NCBI RefSeq assembly: GCF_000421605.1 | Contig: NZ_ATXI01000005.1 | Coordinates: forward strand, 48,320 to 112,319 | Direction: 5' to 3' | Source: Thermodesulfobacterium thermophilum DSM 1276 | GTDB taxonomy: Bacteria > Desulfobacterota > Thermodesulfobacteria > Thermodesulfobacteriales > Thermodesulfobacteriaceae | Length of the DNA: 64,000 nucleotides | Part shown: piece by piece, positions 26,125-34,900 of the stretch | Layout: every line of letters starts with the position of its first letter | How positions within the stretch are numbered: the first letter of the stretch is position 1 | Position numbers and translations under genes: made by a program | The notes under the pieces: generated by a model | Told to the model about the DNA's origin: nothing | The model's input: the letters and a program-made list of their open reading frames with translations, nothing else | Database searches by the model: none

Positions 26125-26979
26125 TTATCCTCCTATTTGTTGCACTAAAAACTTAAACATTATAACAGCATCTTTATTAAGGTCTACTCGATGAACTCTC
26201 AAAAAATGAACTCCCCTTAACGAAGCCCAAACAGAAAAACCTATCGTTCCCCCTTCTCTATCTAAAGGATTAAGCTTATTAAGGACCTTTCCTATAAAAC
26301 TTTTTCTTGAGTGCCCTAAAAGAATAGGCCTTTCCAAACTATAAAATTCGTCTAATCTTTTTAAAATTTCTAAGTTATGTTCAAAGTTTTTGCCAAACCC
26401 TAACCCAGGGTCTATGATTATCTTTTCCACAGAAATTCCCTTTTTTACCAAAAATTCCATACGATTTTGCAAAAATTCTTTTACTTCTTTCACTACATCT
26501 TTGTACTGAGGGTTTTCTTGCATAGTTTTGGGAGTTCCTTTGATATGCATAATTACATATGGGCAATCAAAGTCTTTTACCACCTCAACCATTCTTTGAT
26601 CAAAACAACCTGCACTTATGTCGTTTATCATCGAAGCTCCTACTTTTAAACATTCTTCAGCTACCCTACTTTTATAAGTATCTACTGAGATTACAACGTC
26701 TGGTAACTCTTCACGGATTGCCTTAACTACAGGCACAACCCTTTTTAGCTCTTCTTCTTCAGTTATAGGTTCAGAAAAAGGTCTGGTGGATTCTCCTCCT
26801 ATGTCTATGATATCTGCCCCTTCTTCTATCAATTCTTTAGCCCTTAAAACCGCCTCCTTTAGACCAAAAAACCTTCCCTCGTCTGAAAAAGAGTCAGGAG
26901 TTATGTTTAAAACTCCCATAAAATAGGGACAAGCTTTCCAATCAAAAATTTTAGACCCTATCCTTAAAGGAGGTAACAT
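26125..26979 (-). CDS. folP: Dihydropteroate synthase FolP
   Basis: Joins p-aminobenzoate to dihydropterin pyrophosphate in folate synthesis; the sulfonamide target. It has 284 residues. Signatures are 'MGVLNITPDSFSDEG' (about 22-36), 'ADIIDIGGESTRPFSEPI', 'DTYKSRVAEECL', 'MINDISAG', 'IIDPGLGFGKNFEHN' and 'LLGHSRKSFIG'. Its last codons carry the ribosome site of cdaA. It follows ftsH by three bases, an order shared with many proteobacteria. Confidence 0.97.
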   Translation of the reverse strand: MLPPLRIGSKIFDWKACPYFMGVLNITPDSFSDEGRFFGLKEAVLRAKELIEEGADIIDIGGESTRPFSEPITEEEELKRVVPVVKAIREELPDVVISVDTYKSRVAEECLKVGASMINDISAGCFDQRMVEVVKDFDCPYVIMHIKGTPKTMQENPQYKDVVKEVKEFLQNRMEFLVKKGISVEKIIIDPGLGFGKNFEHNLEILKRLDEFYSLERPILLGHSRKSFIGKVLNKLNPLDREGGTIGFSVWASLRGVHFLRVHRVDLNKDAVIMFKFLVQQIGG

Positions 26980-26982
26980 AAC

Positions 26983-28779
26983 CTACTGAGTTTGAGTTTC
27001 TAAAATAACTTTAAACCTTTCAGCATCGATAGTCTCTTCTTCTAATAAAACTGAGGCAACTTTATGAAGATTTTCTGTATAAGTAAGAATAATCTCCTTA
27101 GCCATTTGATAACAACGATTTACTATCTCTTTTATTTCTTCGTCAATAATCTTTGCTGTCTCCTCTGAATAATCCTTTATCTGTAAGAGTTCTTTTCCGA
27201 GGAAAATATGGTCTTCTCCTTTTCCCAAGGCTAAAGGGCCTAATTTTTTACTCATTCCCCATTCACAAACCATCTTTTTGGCGATTTGGGTAGCCCTTTT
27301 GATATCATCTTGAGCTCCGGTGCTTATGGAGTTAAAAACCACTTCTTCACTCACCCTTCCTCCCAACAGCACGGTTATTTTTTTAAGCAAATAGTCTTCT
27401 GGATAGATGTGTCGATCATCTAAGGGCAGTTGTTGGGTTACTCCTAAAGCTTGTCCTCTTGGAATAATGCTTATCTTATGCACAGGGTCAGGGTCAGGTA
27501 GGTAATAAGCCACCAACGCATGTCCTGCCTCATGGTAGGCTATAATCTTTTTTTCTTCTTCACTTAACACAAACCCTTTTCTTTCTTTACCCATTAGGAT
27601 TTTATCTTTAGCCTCTTCTAAATCTTCCTGTTCGATAAGCTCTTTCCCTTTTTTAGCGGCGATAAGGGCTGCTTCGTTAAGCATGTTTTCTAAATTAGCT
27701 CCGGTGAACCCAGGGGTCGCTTTAGCAATAGACCTTAAATCTAAATTTGGAGATACTTTAAACTTCCGAGAATAAAGTTTTAAGATAGCTTCTCTTCCGT
27801 TTACGTCTGGCGGAGGTACAAAAATCTGTCTGTCAAATCTACCAGGTCTTAAAAGAGCTGGGTCTAAAATGTCAGGTCTGTTAGTAGCAGCAAGCACAAC
27901 TATCCCTTCTGCTGTATCAAACCCATCCATCTCTACAAGCAGCTGGTTTAAAGTTTGTTCTCTTTCGTCATGTCCACCACCTAATCCTGCTCCCCTCTGT
28001 CTACCAACGGCATCTATTTCGTCTATAAAAATAATACAAGGTGCATGGGCTTTGGCTTGAGAAAATAAATCTCTTACCCTCGCAGCTCCTACACCTACAA
28101 ACATTTCTACAAAATCTGATCCACTTATACTAAAAAAAGGAACTCCTGCCTCTCCAGCTATCGCTTTAGCAAGAAGAGTTTTACCTGTACCTGGAGGCCC
28201 TACCAACAAGATACCCTTGGGTATGCGTGCCCCTAATTTGGTAAACTTTTGAGGATTTTTAAGAAACTCTACTACCTCCTGTAATTCTTCTTTAGCCTCC
28301 TCTATCCCAGCCACATCTTTAAAAGTTACCTTGGTTTCTCCCTCTTTTATTAGACGGGCCCTGCTTTTTACAAAACTAAAGGGCTTATTTCCAGGCTGCA
28401 TCTGTTTGATAAACAAAAACCAAAGTAAAATTAGCACAATGAAAGGAAGCCAAGACACCAGAAAAGTGGTAAACCAACTGTGTTGAGAATCTGGTTTAAC
28501 CACAATTTTAACTCCCTTTTCTTTTAGCATGGGGATTAAATCTTTATCTTCTGGGATATAAGTAATTATTTCTTTAGAAGAAGAGACTTTGGCAGAAACT
28601 TTTTGCCCTTCTATTAATACCTCTTTTATTTCTCCTTTTTCTACTTTTTCGAGAAACTCGGTATAACTGATGTTGTTAGAGGTGTATAACGAGGTTTGAT
28701 TGTAAAAAAAGTTGTAAGCTAACAAAACCAACAATCCAATAAAAAACCAAAGCAACAACGTTTTTCCTTTTTGCCACAT
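26983..28779 (-). CDS. ftsH: ATP-dependent zinc metalloprotease FtsH
   Basis: Membrane AAA protease for quality control. It has 598 residues with two N-terminal membrane segments flanking a short periplasmic domain (about 8-25 and 108-125). The AAA module contains Walker A 'GPPGTGKT' (about 193-200), Walker B '[15 protein letters not shown]' (FIDEID) and the SRH '[20 protein letters not shown]' (ATNRPD, RPGRFD). The zinc site is 'HEAGH' (about 418-422) with a distal Asp in the '[10 protein letters not shown]' region. Length is normal. It heads the operon that ends with glmM. Confidence 0.98.
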   Translation of the reverse strand: MWQKGKTLLLWFFIGLLVLLAYNFFYNQTSLYTSNNISYTEFLEKVEKGEIKEVLIEGQKVSAKVSSSKEIITYIPEDKDLIPMLKEKGVKIVVKPDSQHSWFTTFLVSWLPFIVLILLWFLFIKQMQPGNKPFSFVKSRARLIKEGETKVTFKDVAGIEEAKEELQEVVEFLKNPQKFTKLGARIPKGILLVGPPGTGKTLLAKAIAGEAGVPFFSISGSDFVEMFVGVGAARVRDLFSQAKAHAPCIIFIDEIDAVGRQRGAGLGGGHDEREQTLNQLLVEMDGFDTAEGIVVLAATNRPDILDPALLRPGRFDRQIFVPPPDVNGREAILKLYSRKFKVSPNLDLRSIAKATPGFTGANLENMLNEAALIAAKKGKELIEQEDLEEAKDKILMGKERKGFVLSEEEKKIIAYHEAGHALVAYYLPDPDPVHKISIIPRGQALGVTQQLPLDDRHIYPEDYLLKKITVLLGGRVSEEVVFNSISTGAQDDIKRATQIAKKMVCEWGMSKKLGPLALGKGEDHIFLGKELLQIKDYSEETAKIIDEEIKEIVNRCYQMAKEIILTYTENLHKVASVLLEEETIDAERFKVILETQTQ

Positions 28780-28952
28780 CTATCTTTGCCTCCTTTTTTA
28801 CCTATTTTTTAAATTTATTACAACTTTCTTGATTTTCAACGAAAAAATTTCATCTCTATATAACTTTCTATATAATTTAAGTTTCAGATAGATTTTAACG
28901 ACCAATGTTTTAAGTAAAGACCTGAATAGACCCTTAGTTGATGAAACCTCCC

Positions 28953-28981
28953 TTGTCTAAAACTCAAACTTAGATTATAAT
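28953..28981 (+). promoter_or_regulatory. Sigma-70 promoter giving a probably leaderless lptA message
   Basis: -35 TTGTCT (28953-28958), 17-base spacer, -10 TATAAT (28976-28981). The lptA ATG begins seven bases after the -10, where transcription would normally start, and there is no ribosome site between them. Confidence 0.7.
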
Positions 28982-28988
28982 CTTTAAC

Positions 28989-29462
28989 ATGGAAAAAGTA
29001 AACAGGATTTTACTCTCTTTATTAGGTATATGGTTGATATTTTTAGGTGTAAGTACTTTAGGATTGGCTTCTGAAGTAAACGTGACCTCCAATAAGATGG
29101 AGGTTATGGAAAGTGAAGGAATAGCGGTTTTTACAGGTAAGGTACAAGCTACCCGAGGAGATATGAAAGTTTTTTCTGATAAGTTATATGTTTATTATGC
29201 TAATCAAGAAGAGAAGAAAAATGTAACCAAGGTGGTTGCTTTAGGAAAAGTGGTTATTTATAAAGGAAAATGGAAAGCCTATGCGGAAAAGGCGGTATAC
29301 TACAAGGATCAGGAAAAGTTAGTTTTAGAGGATAATCCTAAAGTATGGTATGATAAAAACCTGATAGAGGGAGACATTGTGGTGATTTACTTCAACGAAG
29401 ACAGGAGTGAAGTGTTGTCTAAAAACGAAGGAAGAGTAAGAGCCAAGTTTTATCTTAACTAA
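28989..29462 (+). CDS. lptA: LPS transport periplasmic protein LptA (OstA-like)
   Basis: Periplasmic beta-jellyroll protein that bridges LPS from the inner to the outer membrane. It has 157 residues: a signal peptide (about 1-26, ending 'LGLAS') and an OstA/LptA domain with 'VTSNKMEVMESEGIAVFTGKV' (SNKMEV, then AVFTGKV), 'SDKLYVYY' and 'LEDNPKVWYDKNLIEGDIVVIY' (DNPKVWYD, then IEGDIVVIY). The next Met lies after the signal peptide, so the ATG next to the promoter must be the start. It leads an lptA-lptB-rpoN run. Confidence 0.92.
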   Translation: MEKVNRILLSLLGIWLIFLGVSTLGLASEVNVTSNKMEVMESEGIAVFTGKVQATRGDMKVFSDKLYVYYANQEEKKNVTKVVALGKVVIYKGKWKAYAEKAVYYKDQEKLVLEDNPKVWYDKNLIEGDIVVIYFNEDRSEVLSKNEGRVRAKFYLN

Positions 29463-29487
29463 AGTTTTTTATCTGGTTGCACTTATT

Positions 29488-30204
29488 ATGCTCAAAGCCC
29501 GAAATTTAAAAAAAAGTTTTAAAAAAAGAGAGGTAGTACGTGGGATTACTGTAGAGATAAAAAAGGGAGAGATGGTAGGTTTGCTTGGTCCTAACGGTGC
29601 TGGTAAGACTACCTCGTTTTATATGATCGCTGGATTTCTTAAACCTGATTCAGGAGAGGTATGGCTTTTTGATAAAGAAATCACCGATTACGATGTTTCT
29701 GAAAGAGCCAATCAAGGTATCATCTATCTTCCTCAGGAAAGTTCTGTTTTTAGAAAACTTACCGTTTATGAAAATTTTAAGATGGTGATAGAACGTTTAG
29801 AACGAAAACAGAAAGAAATAGAAGAAAAGCTCGATTTTTATATAGATCTTTTTAATTTAAGAGAAGTCCTCTATCAAAAGGCCTATACCCTTTCTGGTGG
29901 ACAAAAAAGAAAGTTAGAAATAGCCAGAGCTCTTTTGGTTGAACCTTCCTTTATACTTCTTGATGAGCCTTTTGCAGGGATTGACCCGATAGGAATTGAC
30001 CAGTTAAAACAGATTTTTAACACGTTAAAAGAACGCAATATCGGCCTTTTGATTTCTGACCATAACGTTAGAGAGACGTTAAAAATATGTGATAGAGCTT
30101 ACGTGATAGCAGATGGTCAAATTATCGGATCAGGGACCCCTCAACAAATCTTAGAAAACGAAACCGTTAGAGAAAAATATTTAGGCGAAAGGTTTAAACT
30201 TTAA
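29488..30204 (+). CDS. lptB: LPS export ABC transporter ATPase LptB
   Basis: ATPase of the LptBFG extractor that powers LPS export. It has 238 residues. Walker A is 'GPNGAGKTT' (about 34-42), the Q-loop follows at 'YLPQESSVF', the signature is 'LSGGQKRKLE' and Walker B is 'FILLDEPFAGIDP', with the switch His in 'LLISDHNVRETL'. The 'DEPFAGIDP' form is typical of LptB rather than LivG. It sits between lptA and rpoN, a conserved order. LptF and LptG are not in this window. No strong ribosome site is visible before its ATG. Confidence 0.96.
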   Translation: MLKARNLKKSFKKREVVRGITVEIKKGEMVGLLGPNGAGKTTSFYMIAGFLKPDSGEVWLFDKEITDYDVSERANQGIIYLPQESSVFRKLTVYENFKMVIERLERKQKEIEEKLDFYIDLFNLREVLYQKAYTLSGGQKRKLEIARALLVEPSFILLDEPFAGIDPIGIDQLKQIFNTLKERNIGLLISDHNVRETLKICDRAYVIADGQIIGSGTPQQILENETVREKYLGERFKL

Positions 30205-30207
30205 AAA

Positions 30208-31620
30208 ATGATAGAACTTAAAAACCAGTTAAAACTTAGTCAACAACTGATTTTAACCCCTCAACTAAAACTTTTGTTAAAAGTCCTTCAACTTAACACC
30301 TTAGAATTAGAGGAATATCTGGTTCAAGAGGCTCAGACAAACCCCTTTTTAGAGATAGAATACAGAGACTTGGCTCCGAAAGTTAATCAAGATAGAGATT
30401 ATACACCTCAAGAAGTTAAACTAACAGAGGAAATAGATTTAGGAACTGAGGAATTTTTAGAAAAGAGTTTCTATCTTATAGAACCTCAGGAGGAACCAGA
30501 AGAACCTATCTGGGAAAAAACCCTTAAGGCTGAAGACAAACTCAGTGATTATTTACTCTGGCAGTTTCGGATGAAAGAATTTACCCCTGTCGAATACGAA
30601 ATCGCCCAGTATATCGTAGGGAATCTTGATGAAAAAGGATATCTAACCGTTTCTTCTGAAGAACTATCTAAAGAGCTGAACATTGCTGTAGAGAAGGTAG
30701 AAAAAGTAAGAAATGTCATAAAGTTTTTAGACCCAGTAGGAGTAGCCTCTTACGATGTTAAAGAATGTTTACTTACTCAGCTTTTATTTATGGGTTACAA
30801 AGAAGAAAGTCTTCCTTATGTGCTGATAGAAAAATACTTCGAACAAATTCCTGAAGGAGTAGACGTACTTTCTCAAAAGTTAGGCATAGAACCTTCAAAG
30901 ATAGAAGAGGCTTTAGAGGTTATCAAACATCTTGAGCCCTATCCTGCCAGAAATTTTTATGTAGAAACTTCCATTTATATAGAACCAGACCTTAGGTTTT
31001 ATAAAGAAGAGGAAGAATGGAAAGTAGAGGTTTTGAAGGAAAAAAGTTTTAAAGTAAGATTAAATAATTTCTATATGGAATACTTAAAATTAAAGAAAAA
31101 GGACCCCCAGTTTTTAAAGTCAAAACAGTTTTTAAAAGAGAAATTTAAAGAAGCGGAAAACTTGCTTAAGGCATTAGACAGTAGATATTCGAGCCTTTAT
31201 AAAGTTGGAGCAGCCATTTTGAAACATCAAAAGGAGTTTTTAGAAAAAGGAATTAAATATTTAAAACCTCTTACTTTAAGGATGTTGTCTGAAGAAACCC
31301 AGTTGCATGAATCTACTATCAGTAGGATTATTAACCGCAAATATGTACAAACGCCTGCAGGAGTTTTTCCTCTTAAGTTTTTCTTTTCTTCAGGTTATGA
31401 ATCTTCCGACGGAACAAGCCTTTCTTCTAAAGCAGTAAAAGACCTTATTAAACAGATCATTTCTCAAGAAAACCCTGAAAAACCTTTAAGTGATAACGAG
31501 GTGGCTAAAGTTTTAAAATCTAAATATGGGGTTAATATAGCAAGAAGAACGGTTACTAAATACAGAGAAGAACTTCAAATTCCCTCAGTTCGCGAAAGGA
31601 AAAAACAAAATAAGAGGTAA
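30208..31620 (+). CDS. rpoN: RNA polymerase sigma-54 factor RpoN
   Basis: Enhancer-dependent sigma factor of 470 residues. Region I is Gln/Leu-rich ('LKLSQQLILTPQLKLLLKVLQL', given as QQLILTPQLKLL). An acidic linker follows, then the core-binding domain. The helix-turn-helix is 'ESTISRIINRKYVQTP' (about 375-390) with 'GVFPLKFFFSSG' after it. The RpoN box is 'ARRTVTKYREELQIP' (about 446-460; the consensus is ARRTVAKYRE). It starts three bases after lptB. It would serve the -24/-12 element before fliL, though its activator is not encoded here. Confidence 0.97.
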   Translation: MIELKNQLKLSQQLILTPQLKLLLKVLQLNTLELEEYLVQEAQTNPFLEIEYRDLAPKVNQDRDYTPQEVKLTEEIDLGTEEFLEKSFYLIEPQEEPEEPIWEKTLKAEDKLSDYLLWQFRMKEFTPVEYEIAQYIVGNLDEKGYLTVSSEELSKELNIAVEKVEKVRNVIKFLDPVGVASYDVKECLLTQLLFMGYKEESLPYVLIEKYFEQIPEGVDVLSQKLGIEPSKIEEALEVIKHLEPYPARNFYVETSIYIEPDLRFYKEEEEWKVEVLKEKSFKVRLNNFYMEYLKLKKKDPQFLKSKQFLKEKFKEAENLLKALDSRYSSLYKVGAAILKHQKEFLEKGIKYLKPLTLRMLSEETQLHESTISRIINRKYVQTPAGVFPLKFFFSSGYESSDGTSLSSKAVKDLIKQIISQENPEKPLSDNEVAKVLKSKYGVNIARRTVTKYREELQIPSVRERKKQNKR

Positions 31621-31625
31621 GCCTT

Positions 31626-32636
31626 ATGCCTTTTGTAGCCTTTGACTGCGAAGGACCTTTAACCTTAAACGACAACGCTTTTGAGTATTCTAAGTTTATG
31701 ATGCCTGAAGGCCATAGATTTTTTAAACAAGTCTCTCGTTTTGACGATTACTTAGCAGACATTAAAAAACGTCCTGGATACAAACCAGGAGACACCCTTA
31801 AATTGATACTCCCTTTTTTAAAACTTTTTGGAGCAACCAACCAAAGCCTTAGAGAGTTTTCTCGGAAAACTTTGCTTTTTTTACCTAAGATACCTGAGGT
31901 TTTAAAGGAGATTAAAAATTTAGTCCCAACTTTTATCATCAGCACAAGTTATAAACCCTATTTAGAAGCCCTTGCTGAGGCTATAGAGTTTCCTATGGAC
32001 CATATATTCTGTACGGAGGTAGACCTTGATAAAGTAACCCTTTCAAAAGAAGAAGTCAAAATTTTAGAAAAACTATACCAAGAAATACTTTCTTATCCAA
32101 CTATAGAAATACCGTTAAGAGCTACCTCCCCTTCTGACTTACCTTTAGAACTCTTAAACGTACTTGAACGGATGGAAGAGATTTTTTTTGAAATTATTTG
32201 GAATCTTGATGTAGGGGTATTTTTAAGAGAGGTTAATCCTGTAGGGGGAGAAGAAAAGGCAAGAGCCTGCCAACAAATATCTGAAGGTTTAAATGTTCCT
32301 TTTGCAGAAGGATTTTATGCCGGAGATAGTATTACCGATATGAAGGCTTTAACCCTTTTGAGAGAAAACCAGGGAATCTCTTTGGCCTTTAATCCAAACA
32401 GATATGCCTTAAAAACTGCAGAATTTTATGCGTTAAGCAAAAATGGAGTGGTTTTTAAAGACTTGGTAAAACTGTTTATCGAACAAGGAAAAGAAGGACT
32501 CGATAGTTTTGTGTCTTTCAACGATTATGAGTTTGAAAAAGTTCCTTCAGAGCCTGAAGTGTTTGAAAATCTTGTAGATAAATGTGAAAATTTCAGAAAG
32601 ATCATTAGGGGGGCGTTGATAGGTGATTTAGGATGA
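31626..32636 (+). CDS. HAD-superfamily protein, EhaR-like
   Basis: A 336-residue HAD-fold protein. Motif I reads 'FDCEGPLTLNDNAFEYSKF', with Asp followed by Cys-Glu, where classic HAD phosphatases have DxDxT/V. Motif II is 'FIISTSYKPYLEAL' and motif IV is 'GFYAGDSITDMKAL'. The 'DCEGP..NDNAFE' and 'FFKQVSRFDDYLA..PGYKPGDTLKLILPFL' pattern recalls proteins annotated in methanogens as energy-converting hydrogenase subunit R, from memory of that family. There is no hydrogenase here, so that name says nothing about function. Missing the second Asp of motif I makes ordinary phosphatase activity doubtful. It follows rpoN by five bases. Confidence 0.65.
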   Translation: MPFVAFDCEGPLTLNDNAFEYSKFMMPEGHRFFKQVSRFDDYLADIKKRPGYKPGDTLKLILPFLKLFGATNQSLREFSRKTLLFLPKIPEVLKEIKNLVPTFIISTSYKPYLEALAEAIEFPMDHIFCTEVDLDKVTLSKEEVKILEKLYQEILSYPTIEIPLRATSPSDLPLELLNVLERMEEIFFEIIWNLDVGVFLREVNPVGGEEKARACQQISEGLNVPFAEGFYAGDSITDMKALTLLRENQGISLAFNPNRYALKTAEFYALSKNGVVFKDLVKLFIEQGKEGLDSFVSFNDYEFEKVPSEPEVFENLVDKCENFRKIIRGALIGDLG

Positions 32637-33373
32637 TACCCTTACAAGATATCTTACCAAGACGTAACCCCCCAGTAATGACCTGGTTTCTCATTCTTTT
32701 GAATACCTTAGTGTTTTTCTATGAACTTTCTTTAACTCCTTTAGAAAGAGAAGTCTTTTTTAAAACCTGGGGATTTATACCTGCTATCTTTTTTGATCCT
32801 TACTTTAGTTTTCTTGTAGGTTTCCCTTGGTATCATAAGTTTTTAACCCTTTTTACCCATCTTTTTATCCACGGAGGTTGGCTTCATTTTATAGGTAACA
32901 TGTGGACATTGTGGATTTTTGGGGATAATGTAGAAGACCGGTTAGGGCCTTTTAGGTTTTTATTTTTTTATTTAGTGTGTGGCATTTTAGCTACGATGCT
33001 TCATTCTTTTATCTATTCTAACTCTGTTATTCCTTTGGTAGGAGCCTCTGGTGCTATTTCTGGAGTTATGGGAGCTTACTTTTTATTGTATCCTTTAGCA
33101 AGAATTCTGGTAGTTTTTCCGGTGTTTTTTATACCTCTATTTTTTGAGGTCCCTGCCTTCATATTTTTGGGTTTATGGTTTTTGCTTCAGTTTTATAACG
33201 GACTTTTTTCGTTGGTTTTACCAGAAAGTTTTGGTGGGGTTGCCTGGTTTGCTCATATAGGTGGTTTCTTGGCAGGAGCCCTGCTGTATAAAGTTTTCTG
33301 TAAGAGAAAATGCAGGTTCTATCGAGATGAATATACCTTTTTTGGTTCCTTTTTTGATATAGACAAGCCTTAA
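32633..33373 (+). CDS. Rhomboid-family intramembrane serine protease
   Basis: A 246-residue membrane protein with about six or seven segments. Catalytic Ser lies in 'GASGAISGVMGAYF' (GxSG, about residue 140) and catalytic His in 'WFAHIGGFLAGALL' (about 205). The first loop has 'HLFIHGGWLHFIGNMWTLW' (HGGWLHFIGNMW), a second hallmark. It overlaps the HAD gene by four bases and is followed by another membrane-linked protease. Substrates are unknown. All catalytic residues are present. Confidence 0.92.
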   Translation: MIPLQDILPRRNPPVMTWFLILLNTLVFFYELSLTPLEREVFFKTWGFIPAIFFDPYFSFLVGFPWYHKFLTLFTHLFIHGGWLHFIGNMWTLWIFGDNVEDRLGPFRFLFFYLVCGILATMLHSFIYSNSVIPLVGASGAISGVMGAYFLLYPLARILVVFPVFFIPLFFEVPAFIFLGLWFLLQFYNGLFSLVLPESFGGVAWFAHIGGFLAGALLYKVFCKRKCRFYRDEYTFFGSFFDIDKP

Positions 33374-33387
33374 GGGGGTTTTATGTT

Positions 33388-34209
33388 ATGGCTGGGATAG
33401 GAGACCTTTTCTGGATTATCTTTTTGGCCATAGCTATGCAACCTTTTTTAAGACAAAAGTTCTTAGAAATAGCCAGACAAAAAGCCATAGAACAAATCGA
33501 AAAAAAGAGAGGTTCAAGGGTTATTTTGTTGGTTCATCGTCAAGAAAAGATGTCGTTTTTTGGTTTTCCTCTGATGAGATACATCGATATCAACGATTCT
33601 GAAGAGGTAATAAGGGCCATACATCTTACAGATAAAGACGTTCCTATAGACATCATCCTTCACACTCCAGGAGGATTGGTTTTAGCCTCTCTTCAGATTG
33701 CCCTTGCTATAAAAAAACATCCGGCTAAGGTTACAGCCTTTATTCCTCATTATGCCATGAGTGGAGGAACCCTTATTGCTCTTGCCTGTGATGAAATAGT
33801 GATGGACGAACATGCTGTGCTTGGACCGGTAGATCCTCAGTTAGGAGAATATCCAGCTGCCTCGATTCTAAGAGCAGTTAAAAGAAAACCTTTAGAACAT
33901 ATCGACGATAAAACCTTGATTTTAGCAGATGTAGCTGAGATGGCTTTAAAACAGATGAAAGAAAATCTAAAACTAATCCTAAACGATAGATATTCTGAAG
34001 AAAAAATAAACGACTTAGCAGAGGTACTGTCTCAAGGATACTTTACTCACGACTACCCTATTACTTATGAAAAAGCCTTAGAGTTAGGACTTCCGGTAAG
34101 CAAAGACATGCCGATAGAAATTTATCAACTTATGAAATTATTTCCTCAACCAACAACCACAACCTCTTCGGTAGAATACATACCTTTACCTAAAAAAGGA
34201 AAATCTTAA
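33388..34209 (+). CDS. SDH-type (ClpP/crotonase-fold) membrane serine protease
   Basis: A 273-residue protein of the SDH_sah/SppA-like group. It has an N-terminal hydrophobic segment ('LFWIIFLAIAMQPFL', about 6-20), 'IDIILHTPGGLVLASLQIA' (TPGG, about 93-96), the nucleophile loop 'HYAMSGGTLIALACDEIVMDE' (YAMSGGTLIALACDEI) and 'AVLGPVDPQLG'. Ser-Gly-Gly is the site where ClpP-like proteases hold the nucleophile, and a Lys or Asp completes the dyad. A GGGGG ribosome site precedes the start; an earlier ATG is out of frame. It follows the rhomboid gene by 14 bases. Common in archaea, less so in bacteria. Confidence 0.82.
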   Translation: MAGIGDLFWIIFLAIAMQPFLRQKFLEIARQKAIEQIEKKRGSRVILLVHRQEKMSFFGFPLMRYIDINDSEEVIRAIHLTDKDVPIDIILHTPGGLVLASLQIALAIKKHPAKVTAFIPHYAMSGGTLIALACDEIVMDEHAVLGPVDPQLGEYPAASILRAVKRKPLEHIDDKTLILADVAEMALKQMKENLKLILNDRYSEEKINDLAEVLSQGYFTHDYPITYEKALELGLPVSKDMPIEIYQLMKLFPQPTTTTSSVEYIPLPKKGKS

Positions 34210-34754
34210 ACCTCTAAAGATGTGATTAGCGATTTTAAAGTTTCTGCAAATACTTGATAATGTTCTTCTTTCCAAAGGACAAACACAACTTTTTTAGGTG
34301 CTTTATGTTTTTTCAGAAAGTCATATACTGTTTTTAAGGCGATCTCTGCAGCCTCTTTCATAGGATAACCATAGGCTCCTGTGCTAAGAGCAGGAAAAGC
34401 AACTGAGTTGAGATCATAATCTAAGGCTAATTTTAGAGAATTTTGGTAGGCCTTCTTAAGAAGTTCAGGTTCCTCGCTTTTTCCGTCCTTATATATAGGA
34501 CCTACTGTATGAATAACATGTTTTGCCTTAAGGTTCCCCCCTTTCGTGATTACTGCCTCACCGGTAGGGCATCTTTTATATTTAGCCCTAAGTTCTTCAA
34601 GAATTACAGGCCCACCTTTTCTATGAATGGCTCCGTCAACCCCTCCCCCTGGAATAAGTTCCTCGTTAGCTGCGTTAACTATAGCCTCAGTTTCTTGTTC
34701 AGTAATATCTCCTTGGATTAACTCGATTTCACATCCTTCGATATAAACTTTCAC
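34206..34754 (-). CDS. Macro-domain ADP-ribose-binding protein
   Basis: A 182-residue stand-alone macro domain, likely binding or hydrolysing ADP-ribose or O-acetyl-ADP-ribose. Motifs are 'IELIQGDITEQETEAIVNAANEELIPGGGVDGAIHRKGG' (in pieces: GDIT, AIVNAANEEL, GGGVDGAIH), 'CPTGEAVIT', 'KHVIHTVGPIY' and 'ALSTGAYGYP'. The open frame runs 43 codons further upstream but reads through tRNA-Arg. The GTG at 34754 has GGGAAGG about seven bases before it and is preferred. Its end overlaps the SDH protease gene by four bases, convergent. Confidence 0.9.
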   Translation of the reverse strand: MKVYIEGCEIELIQGDITEQETEAIVNAANEELIPGGGVDGAIHRKGGPVILEELRAKYKRCPTGEAVITKGGNLKAKHVIHTVGPIYKDGKSEEPELLKKAYQNSLKLALDYDLNSVAFPALSTGAYGYPMKEAAEIALKTVYDFLKKHKAPKKVVFVLWKEEHYQVFAETLKSLITSLEV

Positions 34755-34782
34755 GGTTTTACCTTCCCTTTTTAAGGTAAAA

Positions 34783-34856
34783 CGGGTCTGGGGGGATTTG
34801 AACCCCCGACTCCTGGCTCCGGAGGCCAGTGCTCTTTCCAGCTGAGCTACAGACCC
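34783..34856 (-). tRNA. tRNA-Arg (CCG)
   Basis: A 74-base tRNA without encoded CCA. Acceptor GGGTCTG pairs with CAGACCC. The anticodon stem-loop is CTGGC-CTCCGGA-GCCAG, giving anticodon CCG. The D arm 'AGCTCAGCTGG' and T arm 'GGTTCAAATCC' are normal. A minus-strand extended -10 (TGT-TATAAT, at 34872-34877) lies just upstream with no good -35. Confidence 0.95.
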
Positions 34857-34871
34857 ATCACCTTTATTTAA

Positions 34872-34880
34872 ATTATAACA
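34872..34880 (-). promoter_or_regulatory. Extended -10 element of tRNA-Arg
   Basis: Minus strand TGT followed directly by TATAAT, ending 15 bases before the tRNA 5' end. The matching -35 position reads TGTGTT, a poor fit, so recognition would depend on the extended -10. Confidence 0.5.
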
Positions 34881-34900
34881 CATTTTAAAAAATTAACACA

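Noticed and set aside
31626..32636. Hydrogenase subunit as the function of the HAD protein
   Set aside because: Only a sequence resemblance to proteins carrying that name; there is no hydrogenase gene nearby.
34755..34883. N-terminal extension of the macro-domain frame
   Set aside because: It reads through tRNA-Arg; a GTG with a good ribosome site lies after the tRNA.
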